DNA from: PMG-095 sp037200885
Lineage (GTDB): Bacteria; Myxococcota_A; Polyangia; Polyangiales; Polyangiaceae
Direction: 5' to 3'
Assembly: GCA_037200885.1 (NCBI GenBank)
Contig: JBBCIN010000001.1
Location: 2,852,001 to 2,916,000, forward strand
Length of the DNA stretch: 64,000 bases
Part shown: positions 9,285 through 17,633 of the stretch, piece by piece
Position numbering within the stretch: position 1 is the stretch's first letter
How the letters are laid out: each line of letters begins with the position of its first letter
Position numbers and translations under genes: made by a program
Notes under the pieces: generated by a model
What the model saw: only the letters and a program-made list of their open reading frames with translations
Database searches by the model: none
Told to the model about the DNA's origin: nothing

Positions 9285-9965
9285 TCAGCCGAACGGTGAG
9301 AAGCCGAACAGGCGTTGGTGCACTTTCAGCAGGACGGCCAAGAGCAGGGCGGCGATCACGATGGGTACCCAGAGCTCGGACCAAGCGAGTCGGTTTTTGC
9401 CTTGGATGATGGCGGCGAAGGGGACGTTCGAGGTGATCTCGAGGTAGCGAACGAACTCGGCCTTGTTCGTGCGGCGACGTTTTTCGTCGATGCTCGTCGT
9501 GCCGCGTAGCGCGGTGACTAGCAGCGAGCCAAAAAATAGAATCGCGGCGACGTGGCCGGTGACGAGCAGATGCGCGCCGCTCCAAAGTGCGGTTGCCCAG
9601 AGGAAGGGGTGGCGCGTGATGCGCAGCACGCCGCGCGCGGCGTCGGTGCGTTCGAGCACTTTTTCGGCGCCGACCGCGGTCGGATTCGGCACGCTGAAAG
9701 CGCCGACGAGTAGCAGCAACGCAAACGGCATCACGATCAGCGGCAGCCAATGAATGATGCGCGGCGAAAACCAGAGCGGATAAAAGGACGCTTTTCGATA
9801 AGCGTCGACCAGAAACAGCAGCGAGGCGAGCGAGAGCAACGAGAAGAAGGCGCTGAATGCCCGCTGCCCGATGCGCTGCACCAGCCACCAGCGCAATTCA
9901 GAGCCGGCCACGAACGCGTGAATTGCGAACCACGCGAAGCTAGCCAGCGCGAGTCGCTCGAACAT
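9285..9965 (-). CDS. NnrU-like integral membrane protein
   Basis: 226 residues with about six hydrophobic segments. The central block, GVLRITRHPFLWATALW followed by SGAHLLVTGH, is characteristic of the NnrU family (related in fold to isoprenylcysteine methyltransferase-like membrane proteins); NnrU itself was linked to nitric oxide/nitrite reduction, but most relatives have no proven role. It begins two bases after the stop of the CerR-like gene and is the last gene of the bCerS-CerR run, so a role in lipid modification is at least as plausible here as one in denitrification. That is inference from position only. Confidence 0.75.
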   Translation of the reverse strand: MFERLALASFAWFAIHAFVAGSELRWWLVQRIGQRAFSAFFSLLSLASLLFLVDAYRKASFYPLWFSPRIIHWLPLIVMPFALLLLVGAFSVPNPTAVGAEKVLERTDAARGVLRITRHPFLWATALWSGAHLLVTGHVAAILFFGSLLVTALRGTTSIDEKRRRTNKAEFVRYLEITSNVPFAAIIQGKNRLAWSELWVPIVIAALLLAVLLKVHQRLFGFSPFG

Positions 9966-9967
9966 GG

Positions 9968-10954
9968 TTAGAGCCAGCCGGCGGTGCGATACCAGTCGAC
10001 GGTCTGTTTGACGCCTTGCGAGAAGCTGACGCCGGGCGTCCAGTTCAGGTCTCGCCGCGCGTTCGCTCCGTCACAAACCCATTGGTCGAAGAGCTCGTTA
10101 CACTTGTCGCGGGTGAGCATCATCGCGCGGTTGGTGAGCTTGCCGTAAGCCTCGCTCATGAGAGCTGCACCCTCCACCACGCGACGTGGCAGCGGGATGC
10201 GCAAGAATGCTCGCTTGCCGATCGCCGATTCGGCTTCGGAGATCAGCTCGGCCATGGTGTGCACGGCGCCGTCATCGACGGCGAAGACACTGCCGCTCGG
10301 GACGTCCGCGTCGATCGCGGCGATGCAGGCGCGCGCGCAATCCGGGCCGTAGGTCATGCTGAGCTTGCTTTGTGGCGAGCCGAGCAACGGCAACACGCCC
10401 ATCTTGATCGACTTGAAGAACGCCAAAATCTCGCGGTCGCGCGGGCCGTAAATTGCGGGCGGGCGGATGACGGTGATCTTGAGTTGGTCCTTCTTGGCCA
10501 GCGCGGCCCGCTCCGCGGCCAGCTTGCTACGACCGTAATCGGTGACCGGACGCGGCGTCGCGTCGACCGCGACTGGATTGCCGTAGACGTCGCTCGGGCC
10601 CCCAGCCGCAATGCTCGAGATTTGCACGAAGCGCTTCAAGGCGTTGCCGAGTGGCAGGCATGCCTCCAGCAAATTCTCCGTGCCGCGCGCGTTCACGCGC
10701 ATGAACTCGTCCAAGTTGCGGGCTTTGACTAGGCCAGCGGAGTGCACGACCGCTTCCACTCCCGAAACCGCGCGCTCCAAGCTGGCGCGATCGTCCACGG
10801 CACCATCGACCAATTCGACATTGGGGAGCGTGCGTAAGAACTTGGTGTCGCTCGAGCGCCGAACCAGCGCGCGCACGGGGCGCCCTGCTTGCGACAGTTG
10901 TTCGATGATGTGCGAGCCGAGAAAACCCGAGCCGCCGGTAACGAGGATGGTCAT
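9968..10954 (-). CDS. NAD-dependent epimerase/dehydratase, candidate ceramide reductase CerR
   Basis: 328 residues, extended short-chain dehydrogenase. Dinucleotide-binding GGSGFLGSH at 7-15; a following RSSD loop; the SSIAAGG segment holding the catalytic Ser; and active-site YGRSK about residue 140. A CerR-type enzyme would reduce the 3-oxo group formed by serine palmitoyltransferase during bacterial ceramide synthesis. The functional call rests on context: it overlaps the bCerS-like gene by 4 bp (ATGA) and lies about 2.5 kb from a serine palmitoyltransferase gene, the set established in Caulobacter crescentus. On sequence alone it could be another sugar or steroid-type SDR. Confidence 0.7.
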   Translation of the reverse strand: MTILVTGGSGFLGSHIIEQLSQAGRPVRALVRRSSDTKFLRTLPNVELVDGAVDDRASLERAVSGVEAVVHSAGLVKARNLDEFMRVNARGTENLLEACLPLGNALKRFVQISSIAAGGPSDVYGNPVAVDATPRPVTDYGRSKLAAERAALAKKDQLKITVIRPPAIYGPRDREILAFFKSIKMGVLPLLGSPQSKLSMTYGPDCARACIAAIDADVPSGSVFAVDDGAVHTMAELISEAESAIGKRAFLRIPLPRRVVEGAALMSEAYGKLTNRAMMLTRDKCNELFDQWVCDGANARRDLNWTPGVSFSQGVKQTVDWYRTAGWL

Positions 10955-12078
10955 GTGTTTTTCTCGAACAAGCGGTACTTCTTGTAGATCTTGCCGCCCA
11001 TGAATTTGATGCCGACGTTCACCGGGCCGTTATCCTCGAGCGTCCACGACAACTCACCCCACTCGATGCCCAGCTTCTTGCCGGAGTCATTCAGCTTGGA
11101 ATAGAGGAAGATGCTTAGACCTGCGTACTTGCGTTGACCGCGATATTTCTTGGAAATGCCGAGCAGTGCCAAGCGGGCCGTCTTCGGGCCTTTGACCTTG
11201 AGCCGCCAGAGCAACTTGCCGAGCTCGAGCGGGCCGAGCTTGCCTTTGAACTCACGGATCAGCTCGTTGATGTTGGGCAGCGCGACCGCGAACGCCGCGG
11301 GCTCTCCGTTGATCTCCGCGATGTACGTGAGCTCGGGGATGGCAATCAGCTTCAGATCGGCTGCCATCTTGGACAGCTCTTTTTCGGTGTAGGGGACGAA
11401 ACCCCAGTTATCCATCCATGCGTCGTTGAAGATACCCATGACTACGCGCACCTCGCTGTCGAGGTTTCGCATATCGATGTGGCGCGTCGTGATCTCGGGC
11501 AACGCGGCCAGCTCGTCGTGTGCTTTGCGAGCGCGCTCGGGGATCGGGCCGACGGTGTAGCGCCAAGCGTACACGTCCTTCAGCTTGGTGAAGCCACACT
11601 TTTCGATCAACCCGGCCTGATAGGGCAGGTGGTGCGGCATCATCACCATCGGCGGCGTGTCGAAGCCCTCGATCAAGCAGCCGGTCTCTTCGTTGATCGA
11701 GAGCGAGAACGGGCCGCGAATTTTTTTCATGCCGCGTTCACGCAGCCAAACGGTTGCCGCATCGAGCAAGAGCTTGGCGACCTCTTGGTCTTCGACGGTG
11801 TCGAAAAAGCCGAAGAAGCCCACGTCGTCCTTGTAGCGCGCCAAGTGCTCCCGGTCGATTTGTGCGGTGCAGCGGCCGACGCAAAATCCATTGCGGAAGG
11901 CCGTGAAAATCACGCCGTCGCCGTGCTCGAAGAAAGGATTCTTGAAGCTCAAGCGATCCTTCATATCCATATCGAGTGGACGGATGTAGTTCGGATCCCG
12001 CTTGTAGATATAGTCGACGACGTTCAGAAAGTCGTTGAGCTTGCCGCCGATGATCGTTCTCTTGAGCTCCAAAGTCAT
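10951..12078 (-). CDS. GNAT-like acyltransferase, candidate bacterial ceramide synthase (bCerS)
   Basis: 375 residues from ATG 12078, no signal peptide or membrane helix. The protein is rich in aromatic and charged residues (RDPNYIRPLDMDMKDRL near the N-terminus, KKIRGPFSLSINEETGCLIEGF centrally, NDAWMDNWGFVPYTEKEL). These match a large GNAT-related family annotated only as N-acetyltransferase. In Caulobacter a GNAT-superfamily protein of similar size is the ceramide synthase that N-acylates the sphingoid base. The 4-bp overlap with the CerR-like gene and the nearby Spt gene support the same job here. Residue-level proof of an acyl-thioester site is not visible to me. Confidence 0.7.
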   Translation of the reverse strand: MTLELKRTIIGGKLNDFLNVVDYIYKRDPNYIRPLDMDMKDRLSFKNPFFEHGDGVIFTAFRNGFCVGRCTAQIDREHLARYKDDVGFFGFFDTVEDQEVAKLLLDAATVWLRERGMKKIRGPFSLSINEETGCLIEGFDTPPMVMMPHHLPYQAGLIEKCGFTKLKDVYAWRYTVGPIPERARKAHDELAALPEITTRHIDMRNLDSEVRVVMGIFNDAWMDNWGFVPYTEKELSKMAADLKLIAIPELTYIAEINGEPAAFAVALPNINELIREFKGKLGPLELGKLLWRLKVKGPKTARLALLGISKKYRGQRKYAGLSIFLYSKLNDSGKKLGIEWGELSWTLEDNGPVNVGIKFMGGKIYKKYRLFEKNT

Positions 12079-12184
12079 TTGAACGCGCAGCTAACTTTGG
12101 CGCGCCGGACGAGTCAAGAAAGCTTGCCGCGGTCGTTACATTCGTGCTTCTCCGCCGCCCGCGAAATGCATTACGCTGGCGAGT

Positions 12185-13354
12185 GTGGGCAAGAATGCAA
12201 GGGTTCAAGGTAGTCGGAACGTTCGGAGTGGCTGGGGCGGCGCGTGCTTGGTTGGTGGGTTGTGGCTGCTGTCACAGCTTGCCGGCTGCTCGAGTGGCGA
12301 AAGCGCGGGCACGAGCTGCGCCTCGCAGTGCGGCGACTTGTGCAAGGCCCTCGCGGGCTGCGACGGCGAAGTCCCCAGCAACTGCGTCAGCCAATGCACG
12401 ACGAGCGTCGCGGGCGCCAATTGCTCGGATTCACACCCGCCCAGTCAGCTGACGTGTGCCGAGCTGAAGGAGTCTTATGCCTGCGCTGATTACTGCGCAA
12501 CGCTTTGCACGCGAGCGCCCGACTGCGGCTCGTTCGACTCCAAGCTGTGCGCGCAAGGTTGCACCATCCAGTCACCCTCGATTTGCAATGCCGCATCCGT
12601 GGCTGCGCGCACGTGCGATCAACTGAAACCCGAGCTTCGGGACTACGAAGACACAGCGCGCGCCGAGCAGGGTGGCAGCCACATTGGCATTGGCTTCGGG
12701 GGCACGAACCCGTACGGCTTGTGTACCGATGCGGACGATTGCGAGCTGCCGTTCGGTTGCAGCCTAGCGACCAATACGTGTTCGCCGTGCGAGAGCGACG
12801 ACAACTGCAAACGCACCTTGGGTTCGTACATTTGCAGCGCTGAAAAACAGTGCACCAAGGTCGAGTGTGCCAGCGACGCGGACTGCCCCGGTCGAGTATG
12901 CGATGCGCAGCGGCACGTTTGCGCGGAGTGCCGCGCGGACGCGGACTGCACCGGCTTTTACGAACGCTGCAATACTCAGACGGCCACCTGCGGGCAATGC
13001 CTCTCGGATGCTGACTGCAAGGACGACGTCCTCGCGCACTGTGATCTCGATACGAACCGCTGCGGGCAGTGCGTGACCAACGCCGATTGCGCGGGTAATC
13101 CGGATTTTCCGCGCTGTGATGCCATGTTCGACTATTGCACGGGGTGCCAGGAAAACGCGGACTGCGCCGGCACTGACCGGCCGATCTGCACGGACTCGCA
13201 GTGCGTGGTCTGCGTGGTCGACGCAGACTGCAAGAATCCGGCGGCCCGCGCCTGCGATGGATTGTTCAACACCTGCGTCGAGTGCACCCGGCCCGAGCAT
13301 TGCCCGGACGGCAAAACCTGCAACGGGCTCGGGCACAACTGCGTCGACCGGTGA
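12185..13354 (+). CDS. Cys-rich repeat lipoprotein
   Basis: 389 residues from GTG 12185. Basic N-terminus, hydrophobic stretch, then SQLAGC as lipobox. The mature protein is dominated by disulfide-type repeats: from residue about 165 on, units of roughly 28-30 residues carry C-x2-C-x4-DADC or NADC followed by two more Cys (ASDADCPG, RADADCTG, LSDADCKD, VTNADCAG, QENADCAG, VVDADCKN). Such repeats are frequent in large myxobacterial extracellular proteins. It is transcribed opposite to, and sits between, the bCerS/CerR genes and spt. Function unknown; surface adhesion or structural roles are guesses. Confidence 0.8.
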   Translation: MGKNARVQGSRNVRSGWGGACLVGGLWLLSQLAGCSSGESAGTSCASQCGDLCKALAGCDGEVPSNCVSQCTTSVAGANCSDSHPPSQLTCAELKESYACADYCATLCTRAPDCGSFDSKLCAQGCTIQSPSICNAASVAARTCDQLKPELRDYEDTARAEQGGSHIGIGFGGTNPYGLCTDADDCELPFGCSLATNTCSPCESDDNCKRTLGSYICSAEKQCTKVECASDADCPGRVCDAQRHVCAECRADADCTGFYERCNTQTATCGQCLSDADCKDDVLAHCDLDTNRCGQCVTNADCAGNPDFPRCDAMFDYCTGCQENADCAGTDRPICTDSQCVVCVVDADCKNPAARACDGLFNTCVECTRPEHCPDGKTCNGLGHNCVDR

Positions 13355-13385
13355 AAGAGGCCCACTGCGTAAGCGGACCCTCCCT

Positions 13386-15020
13386 TTACTTGCCGATCAC
13401 GCCGTACTTCTTGCCGACCTTTTCGAACGCTTCCAAGGCGCGATCCAAGTGATGACGATCGTGCGTGGCCATGTAGCTGGTGCGCAGCATGGCGCTCTTC
13501 GGCGGCACGCCGGGGGAGATGAACGGATTCGTGTAGATTCCGTAATCCTCCAGCAGGTCCCGCCACATCATGATCGTGCGCAAATCTTGGCGGATGTAGA
13601 TCGGGATCACGGCGGTTTGCGTGTGCCCGAGCTCGAAGCCGAGGCTCTTCAGCCCTTCACGCATGTAGGTGAAGTTTTCGCGCAGCTTGTCGATGCGCCA
13701 CGGCTCTTCCTGCATCACGTCGAAGGCGGCCATGGCGGCGGCGACCGAGGGCGGCGCTGCGGCCGCGGCGAACATGAACGAAGGCGCGAAGTGACGGATG
13801 TAATCCAGCACCTTGCGCTCGCCGACGAGCCAACCGCCGATGCTGGCCATCGATTTGGAGAAGGTGCCACCCATCAGGTCCACCTGGTCGACTAGGCCGA
13901 AGTGGGCTGCAGTGCCCATGCCGCCCGGTCCGATCACGCCCAAAGCGTGCGCGTCGTCCACGAACAGGCGAGCCTTGTGCTTCTTCACCACGGGTACGAG
14001 CTCGTCGAGCTTCGCGATCTCGCCCTCGGCGCTGAACACGCCGTCGGTGATCACGAACGCGCCTTCGTCCGCCTCCAGCTTTTCGAGCGCTTTATCCAGC
14101 GATTCGGCGTCGTTGTGGCGATAGCGCACGAGGCGCGCGCCTGCGGACTGGCCGAGCCGTACGCCGTCGTACAGGGAGGCGTGCACATTGCGGTCGATGA
14201 AGGCGACGCTTTGCTTGTTCGAGAGCAGTGCGGCCAAGGTCGCAATGTTGACCTGGTAGCCTGTGGTGAAGACCAACGCGGATTCCTTGTTGAACCACTT
14301 GGCCAGCTTTTCCTCGAACTCCTCGTGCAAGCGCATCGAGCCGTTGACCAGACGTGAGCCGGTCATGCTCGTGCCGTACTTGTCGATCGCAGCTTTGGCC
14401 GCCTCACGCACCTTGGGGTGCGTGGTCAAGCCGAGGTAGTTGTTCGAGCCGAACATCACCACGCGCTTGCCGTTGATCTGCGCTTCGGGGCCGTCTGCGA
14501 AATCGAGCGGGCGGAAGTAGGGGTAGATGCCCATCTTGCGCGCGTTGTCCGCGGCCATGAACTTGAAGGCCTTCTCGAACACGTCCTTGCCGCCGACGCT
14601 GGCGAGGCTGGTCCGCTCTTTCATCGACTCGGCCATGTCCGACGAGCCTTCGCGGTCGTTCATGTCGATGCGGGCGCCGTTGCTGTTGCCTTTGGCTGCG
14701 TCTGGGGCGCTGCCGACAGACGCGCCATTGGCGCTCCCGTTGCTCGCGCCATTCGTCGCGCCGTTGGCGTGGCCATTCTTGTGACCGTTGCTCTTGGTCA
14801 CTGCCGGTTCGGTCTGGCCGATGTTTTCGTCCAGCGCCGGGTCGATGTTGGGCAACTCGTTGCCGTTCAGCAGGACCTTCCAGGCGTCCTTGACGCGCGA
14901 GCGCGCGTCCATCAACCCCTCGGTGGCCTTCATGACGCGATCGTCCGTCACCCAGCGCAGCACGCTCGGTTGAAGGAGTGCTTGCTTACCGCGGTCGACG
15001 ATTCTTTGCTTGAGGCCCAT
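13386..15020 (-). CDS. spt: serine palmitoyltransferase (PLP-dependent alpha-oxoamine synthase)
   Basis: Condenses serine with an acyl thioester to 3-oxo-sphinganine, the first step of sphingolipid synthesis. ATG 15020 is preferred because AGGAG lies ten bases upstream; an ATG at 15050 would add ten residues. 544 residues. Family motifs: FGSNNYLGLTTHPKV, GSRLVNGSMRLHEEFE, IDRNVHASLYDG, VDDAHALGVIGPGGMGT and the PLP-lysine segment GTFSKSMASIGGW (Lys389). The HPKV/VNGS pattern and adjacent CerR/bCerS genes favour Spt over 8-amino-7-oxononanoate synthase or glycine C-acetyltransferase. It carries an unusual N-terminal extension of about 125 residues containing an Asn/Gly/Ala-rich stretch (NGHKNGHANGATNG). 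Confidence 0.85.
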   Translation of the reverse strand: MGLKQRIVDRGKQALLQPSVLRWVTDDRVMKATEGLMDARSRVKDAWKVLLNGNELPNIDPALDENIGQTEPAVTKSNGHKNGHANGATNGASNGSANGASVGSAPDAAKGNSNGARIDMNDREGSSDMAESMKERTSLASVGGKDVFEKAFKFMAADNARKMGIYPYFRPLDFADGPEAQINGKRVVMFGSNNYLGLTTHPKVREAAKAAIDKYGTSMTGSRLVNGSMRLHEEFEEKLAKWFNKESALVFTTGYQVNIATLAALLSNKQSVAFIDRNVHASLYDGVRLGQSAGARLVRYRHNDAESLDKALEKLEADEGAFVITDGVFSAEGEIAKLDELVPVVKKHKARLFVDDAHALGVIGPGGMGTAAHFGLVDQVDLMGGTFSKSMASIGGWLVGERKVLDYIRHFAPSFMFAAAAAPPSVAAAMAAFDVMQEEPWRIDKLRENFTYMREGLKSLGFELGHTQTAVIPIYIRQDLRTIMMWRDLLEDYGIYTNPFISPGVPPKSAMLRTSYMATHDRHHLDRALEAFEKVGKKYGVIGK

Positions 15021-15156
15021 CGTTTCAAAGCTCCTAAAGTGCTCGCTCATAAGTCGCTGTCGTGGGGAATACGACAGACGCGACTGAGCGTAGCTCGACG
15101 AACGGGTTCTAGCCCGCGTTGTCGCCGGCGGAAGCTACGCGACGCTCCGTCTTCCG

Positions 15157-16035
15157 TCAATGTGCCGGGGGCCAGGAATCGAGCTTGTGAAAGCTGGTTC
15201 CGTCCGCCAGAACTCCGTGATCGATAATGACGCGTTCCAGACATAAACCGTCCGGCGGCGCGGTGATGCCGAGGTCCGTACGCGCATGGCTCGCAAGTGC
15301 CCGCGTCAATGCGTCCTTCGGGCGTCGCTCGCGACCGATGTCGATCAGCGTTCCGACGATGATTCGCACCATATTGTACAGGAATTTGTCGCCTTCGACT
15401 TCGACCAGCGTGATGCGTTCATCGCTATGCGCCGGCCATACCTCGATGCGAAAGATCTGTCGCACCGTCTCGGTTCGAGTATCCGCAGCGCCACGGAAGG
15501 CAGCGAAGTCGTGTTTCCCGACCAGGGACTGAGCAATCGCGTTGAGCTCAGAGTGGTTGAACCTCTCCATCACGCGCCAGGCTCGACCCTCGAGGAAGGG
15601 ATCGCGAACCAGGCTGTGGAGAACCGTGTAGCGATACACCTTGCGAGTGACTTGGCGACGCGCATCGAATCCAGGCGCGACGCGCGTTGCGCGCACGACG
15701 GCAATTTCGTCCGGCAGGTGCTGCGATAGCGCGAGCACCCAGCCGCGCAGTCCAATGTCTTTGTCCGTGTCGAATGCGACCAGCTGTTCGCGCGCGTGTA
15801 CGCCCGCGTCAGTGCGACTCAAGCCGCGCGTCTGACTCGCTTTCGGATCGATCGCCGCGATTGCGCCGTCCAGCTCACCGGCGACACTACGCGCGTTCGT
15901 CTGCCGCGCCCAACCCGAGAAGCGACGACCGTCATAGGCGACCGTGAGCAGGACGCCGAAGCGATGTTCCGCGATGCGAGCACGCGGGGCCGGAGACTGA
16001 GACTCAGTCTCGCCCGCGTCCGAGTCAGTGCCCAC
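15157..16035 (-). CDS. truA: tRNA pseudouridine(38-40) synthase TruA
   Basis: Isomerises uridines 38-40 in the tRNA anticodon stem. From GTG 16035 it is 292 residues; the family core begins at FGVLLTVAYDGRRFSGW about residue 26. Catalytic loop LSRTDAGVHA contains the nucleophilic Asp76; VTRKVYRYTVLH, FRGAADTRTETVRQI and FLYNMVRIIVGTLIDIG are further TruA signatures. A GTG at 16146 would add 37 low-complexity residues and lie wholly inside the upstream lipoprotein gene, so 16035 (11-bp overlap with that gene) is chosen with moderate certainty. Confidence 0.9.
   Translation of the reverse strand: MGTDSDAGETESQSPAPRARIAEHRFGVLLTVAYDGRRFSGWARQTNARSVAGELDGAIAAIDPKASQTRGLSRTDAGVHAREQLVAFDTDKDIGLRGWVLALSQHLPDEIAVVRATRVAPGFDARRQVTRKVYRYTVLHSLVRDPFLEGRAWRVMERFNHSELNAIAQSLVGKHDFAAFRGAADTRTETVRQIFRIEVWPAHSDERITLVEVEGDKFLYNMVRIIVGTLIDIGRERRPKDALTRALASHARTDLGITAPPDGLCLERVIIDHGVLADGTSFHKLDSWPPAH
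15993..16011. repeat. perfect 9-bp inverted repeat with 1-nt centre
   Basis: GAGACTGAG, one A, then CTCAGTCTC. It lies within the 5' coding part of truA (the ETESQ region of the unconserved N-terminus). It could be a cruciform or mRNA hairpin near the truA start, or coincidence. Confidence 0.5.
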
Positions 16036-16363
16036 CGCTGGCACCGGCGTGACTGCTCGCCCCCGCGCCCGCGCGTGCGCCCGCGCCGTCTTCAGCTTCT
16101 CCGCCCGCGCCGGCTTCGTACGGGAACAGCGTCGGTCGCGTTGCACAGCCGGCGTCGTAGGCAGCTTCGAGAGCTAGCTGCACTTCCGCCGAATCGGCGC
16201 TGGCCGCGTCAGCGGGCGAAGCGTCACCAAGGGGGTACGTTTGGTACAGAGGCAGGGGCGGGCAATTGGAAGTCGCGCCTCGCTCATCACACGATGCCGC
16301 TAGGCATCCGCCGAAAGCGAATGCCCAAAGCACTGGGGATTTTAGCGAGAACGCACGTGGCAT
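16025..16363 (-). CDS. small Ala/Gly-rich lipoprotein
   Basis: 112 residues from ATG 16363, which overlaps the stop of the AgmX-like gene as ATGA. Signal sequence followed by two candidate lipidation cysteines (FGGC at 20, AASC at 25). The mature part is mostly Ala/Ser/Asp/Gly, ends in a GAGARAGAGASS-type tail and has no known domain. Position between an AgmX-like TonB-type protein and truA suggests an envelope role with the former. Confidence 0.6.
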   Translation of the reverse strand: MPRAFSLKSPVLWAFAFGGCLAASCDERGATSNCPPLPLYQTYPLGDASPADAASADSAEVQLALEAAYDAGCATRPTLFPYEAGAGGEAEDGAGARAGAGASSHAGASGGH

Positions 16364-16956
16364 CAGGTCTTCGGTTTGAAGTACAGCGGCACGGACGCGT
16401 CCACGCATCCGCCCTTCGGTGCGGGGAACGTGGCCGCGCGGAAGCTCTGAAGTACGCAGTTCTCTACCAGCGGGTTATTCAAATCACTCTTGACTTGCGC
16501 GCTGCAGACACTGCCCTGCTGATTGATTTTGATCGACACCGTCATACGTCCGGAGAGCGTCGAGTTAGAGCTCAGCGCTTTTTCGTAACAGGCGCGGCTC
16601 TGTCCGGCCTTTCCGCCCAACGCTCCTTGCAACCCCGGATTGGGTTCTCCCGAGCACACTCCGCAGGCGGCCGCAGCCACCGTGCTTCCGACCTTCTTCG
16701 TGCCTGGTTTGGTGTCGTCTGGCTTTGCCGAGCTGTCCGCGGACGCAACGGGTGGCGGGGGCGGCGGGGGCGGCTCGTCCAACACAGGCTGCTCGGGCGC
16801 AGCCGTTGGCTTCGGAGCTTCGACCTTCGCGGTCTCACTGCCGCTCTTCATCTTCCAAAAAATGAGTCCGCCCATCAGCAGCAGCATCACGATTGCAGCG
16901 AGAATGAATGGGCCGCTGCCGCCGGATTTCGGAACGGGCGGGGTGGTTTCAGACAT
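16363..16956 (-). CDS. AgmX/PglI C-terminal domain (TonB-like) membrane protein
   Basis: 197 residues from ATG 16956 with GGAG about nine bases upstream. One transmembrane helix (about 16-36, PFILAAIVMLLLMGG), a Pro-rich periplasmic linker with eight consecutive prolines, then a C-terminal domain with RACYEKAL, TVSIKINQQGSVCSAQVKS, VENCVLQSFRAATFPAPKGG and VPLYFKP. This is the TonB-like C-terminal module named after AgmX/PglI of Myxococcus gliding motility. The domain normally spans from inner membrane to an outer envelope partner. Actual partner unknown; no Exb/Tol pair is adjacent. Confidence 0.8.
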   Translation of the reverse strand: MSETTPPVPKSGGSGPFILAAIVMLLLMGGLIFWKMKSGSETAKVEAPKPTAAPEQPVLDEPPPPPPPPVASADSSAKPDDTKPGTKKVGSTVAAAACGVCSGEPNPGLQGALGGKAGQSRACYEKALSSNSTLSGRMTVSIKINQQGSVCSAQVKSDLNNPLVENCVLQSFRAATFPAPKGGCVDASVPLYFKPKT

Positions 16957-17048
16957 CAGGAAACTCCACTTTCGTCATCAACAGGTCGAAAACCGCCGGC
17001 TTTCTAGCGACGGACTATAGCTACCCCTCCGACCGAGCGCGAGGGTTC

Positions 17049-17633
17049 TTAAGAGGAGGATTCAGGGACGAGCCCCGGCGGTTCGATAAGCTCGAAGATC
17101 GTGACCGCGGTATCGCCCCATCGGCGCGTGTCGATCGCGCCCAAGCGTGCGCCCGATTTGGCGATCGGAGGCGTGCGAGCCGCATGTTCCAGCACAAGCC
17201 GCGCGGCCGGTGCGAGCAGCGAGGAGGCCGCGAGCTTCTCCAACACGCCCAGGGCCGCCTGCGCTTCCGCCCAGGGCGGATCGGCAAACACCAACGAAAA
17301 TGGAGCCAGCCGCTCGAGGGCTTTGAATGACGCCTCGGCTCGGAGGGGCAACAAGGTCGCTCGCGCCCCCACATCCAGCGCGGCCAAGTTGCTGCGAATT
17401 GCTTGCTGCGCGGCCTTGCTCGACTCGACCAAGACGAGCCGTTCGGCTCCGCGCGACAGTGCTTCGAGCCCCAGCGCTCCGCTGCCCGCATACAGGTCCA
17501 ACACGCGTTCGCCGCTCACATCCGCAAGGATCGCAAACAGCGCTTCGCGCGCGCGCGCCGCAGTGGGACGAGTCGTATCGCCGCCTGGAGTCGACAATTG
17601 CCGACCTCGGAACTCCCCAGCCACGATGCGCAT
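17049..17633 (-). CDS. rsmD: 16S rRNA (guanine966-N2)-methyltransferase RsmD
   Basis: Methylates G966 of 16S rRNA during 30S assembly using SAM. 194 residues from ATG 17633, the family's usual length. Start MRIVAGEFRGRQL and TRPTAARAREALFAIL are RsmD signatures; motif I is VLDLYAGSGALGLEALSRGA; the amino-methyltransferase motif is DPPW. Its ATG shares one base with the stop of the FAD oxidoreductase gene (TAATG), indicating translational coupling. A longer upstream reading would merely overlap that gene. Confidence 0.93.
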   Translation of the reverse strand: MRIVAGEFRGRQLSTPGGDTTRPTAARAREALFAILADVSGERVLDLYAGSGALGLEALSRGAERLVLVESSKAAQQAIRSNLAALDVGARATLLPLRAEASFKALERLAPFSLVFADPPWAEAQAALGVLEKLAASSLLAPAARLVLEHAARTPPIAKSGARLGAIDTRRWGDTAVTIFELIEPPGLVPESSS

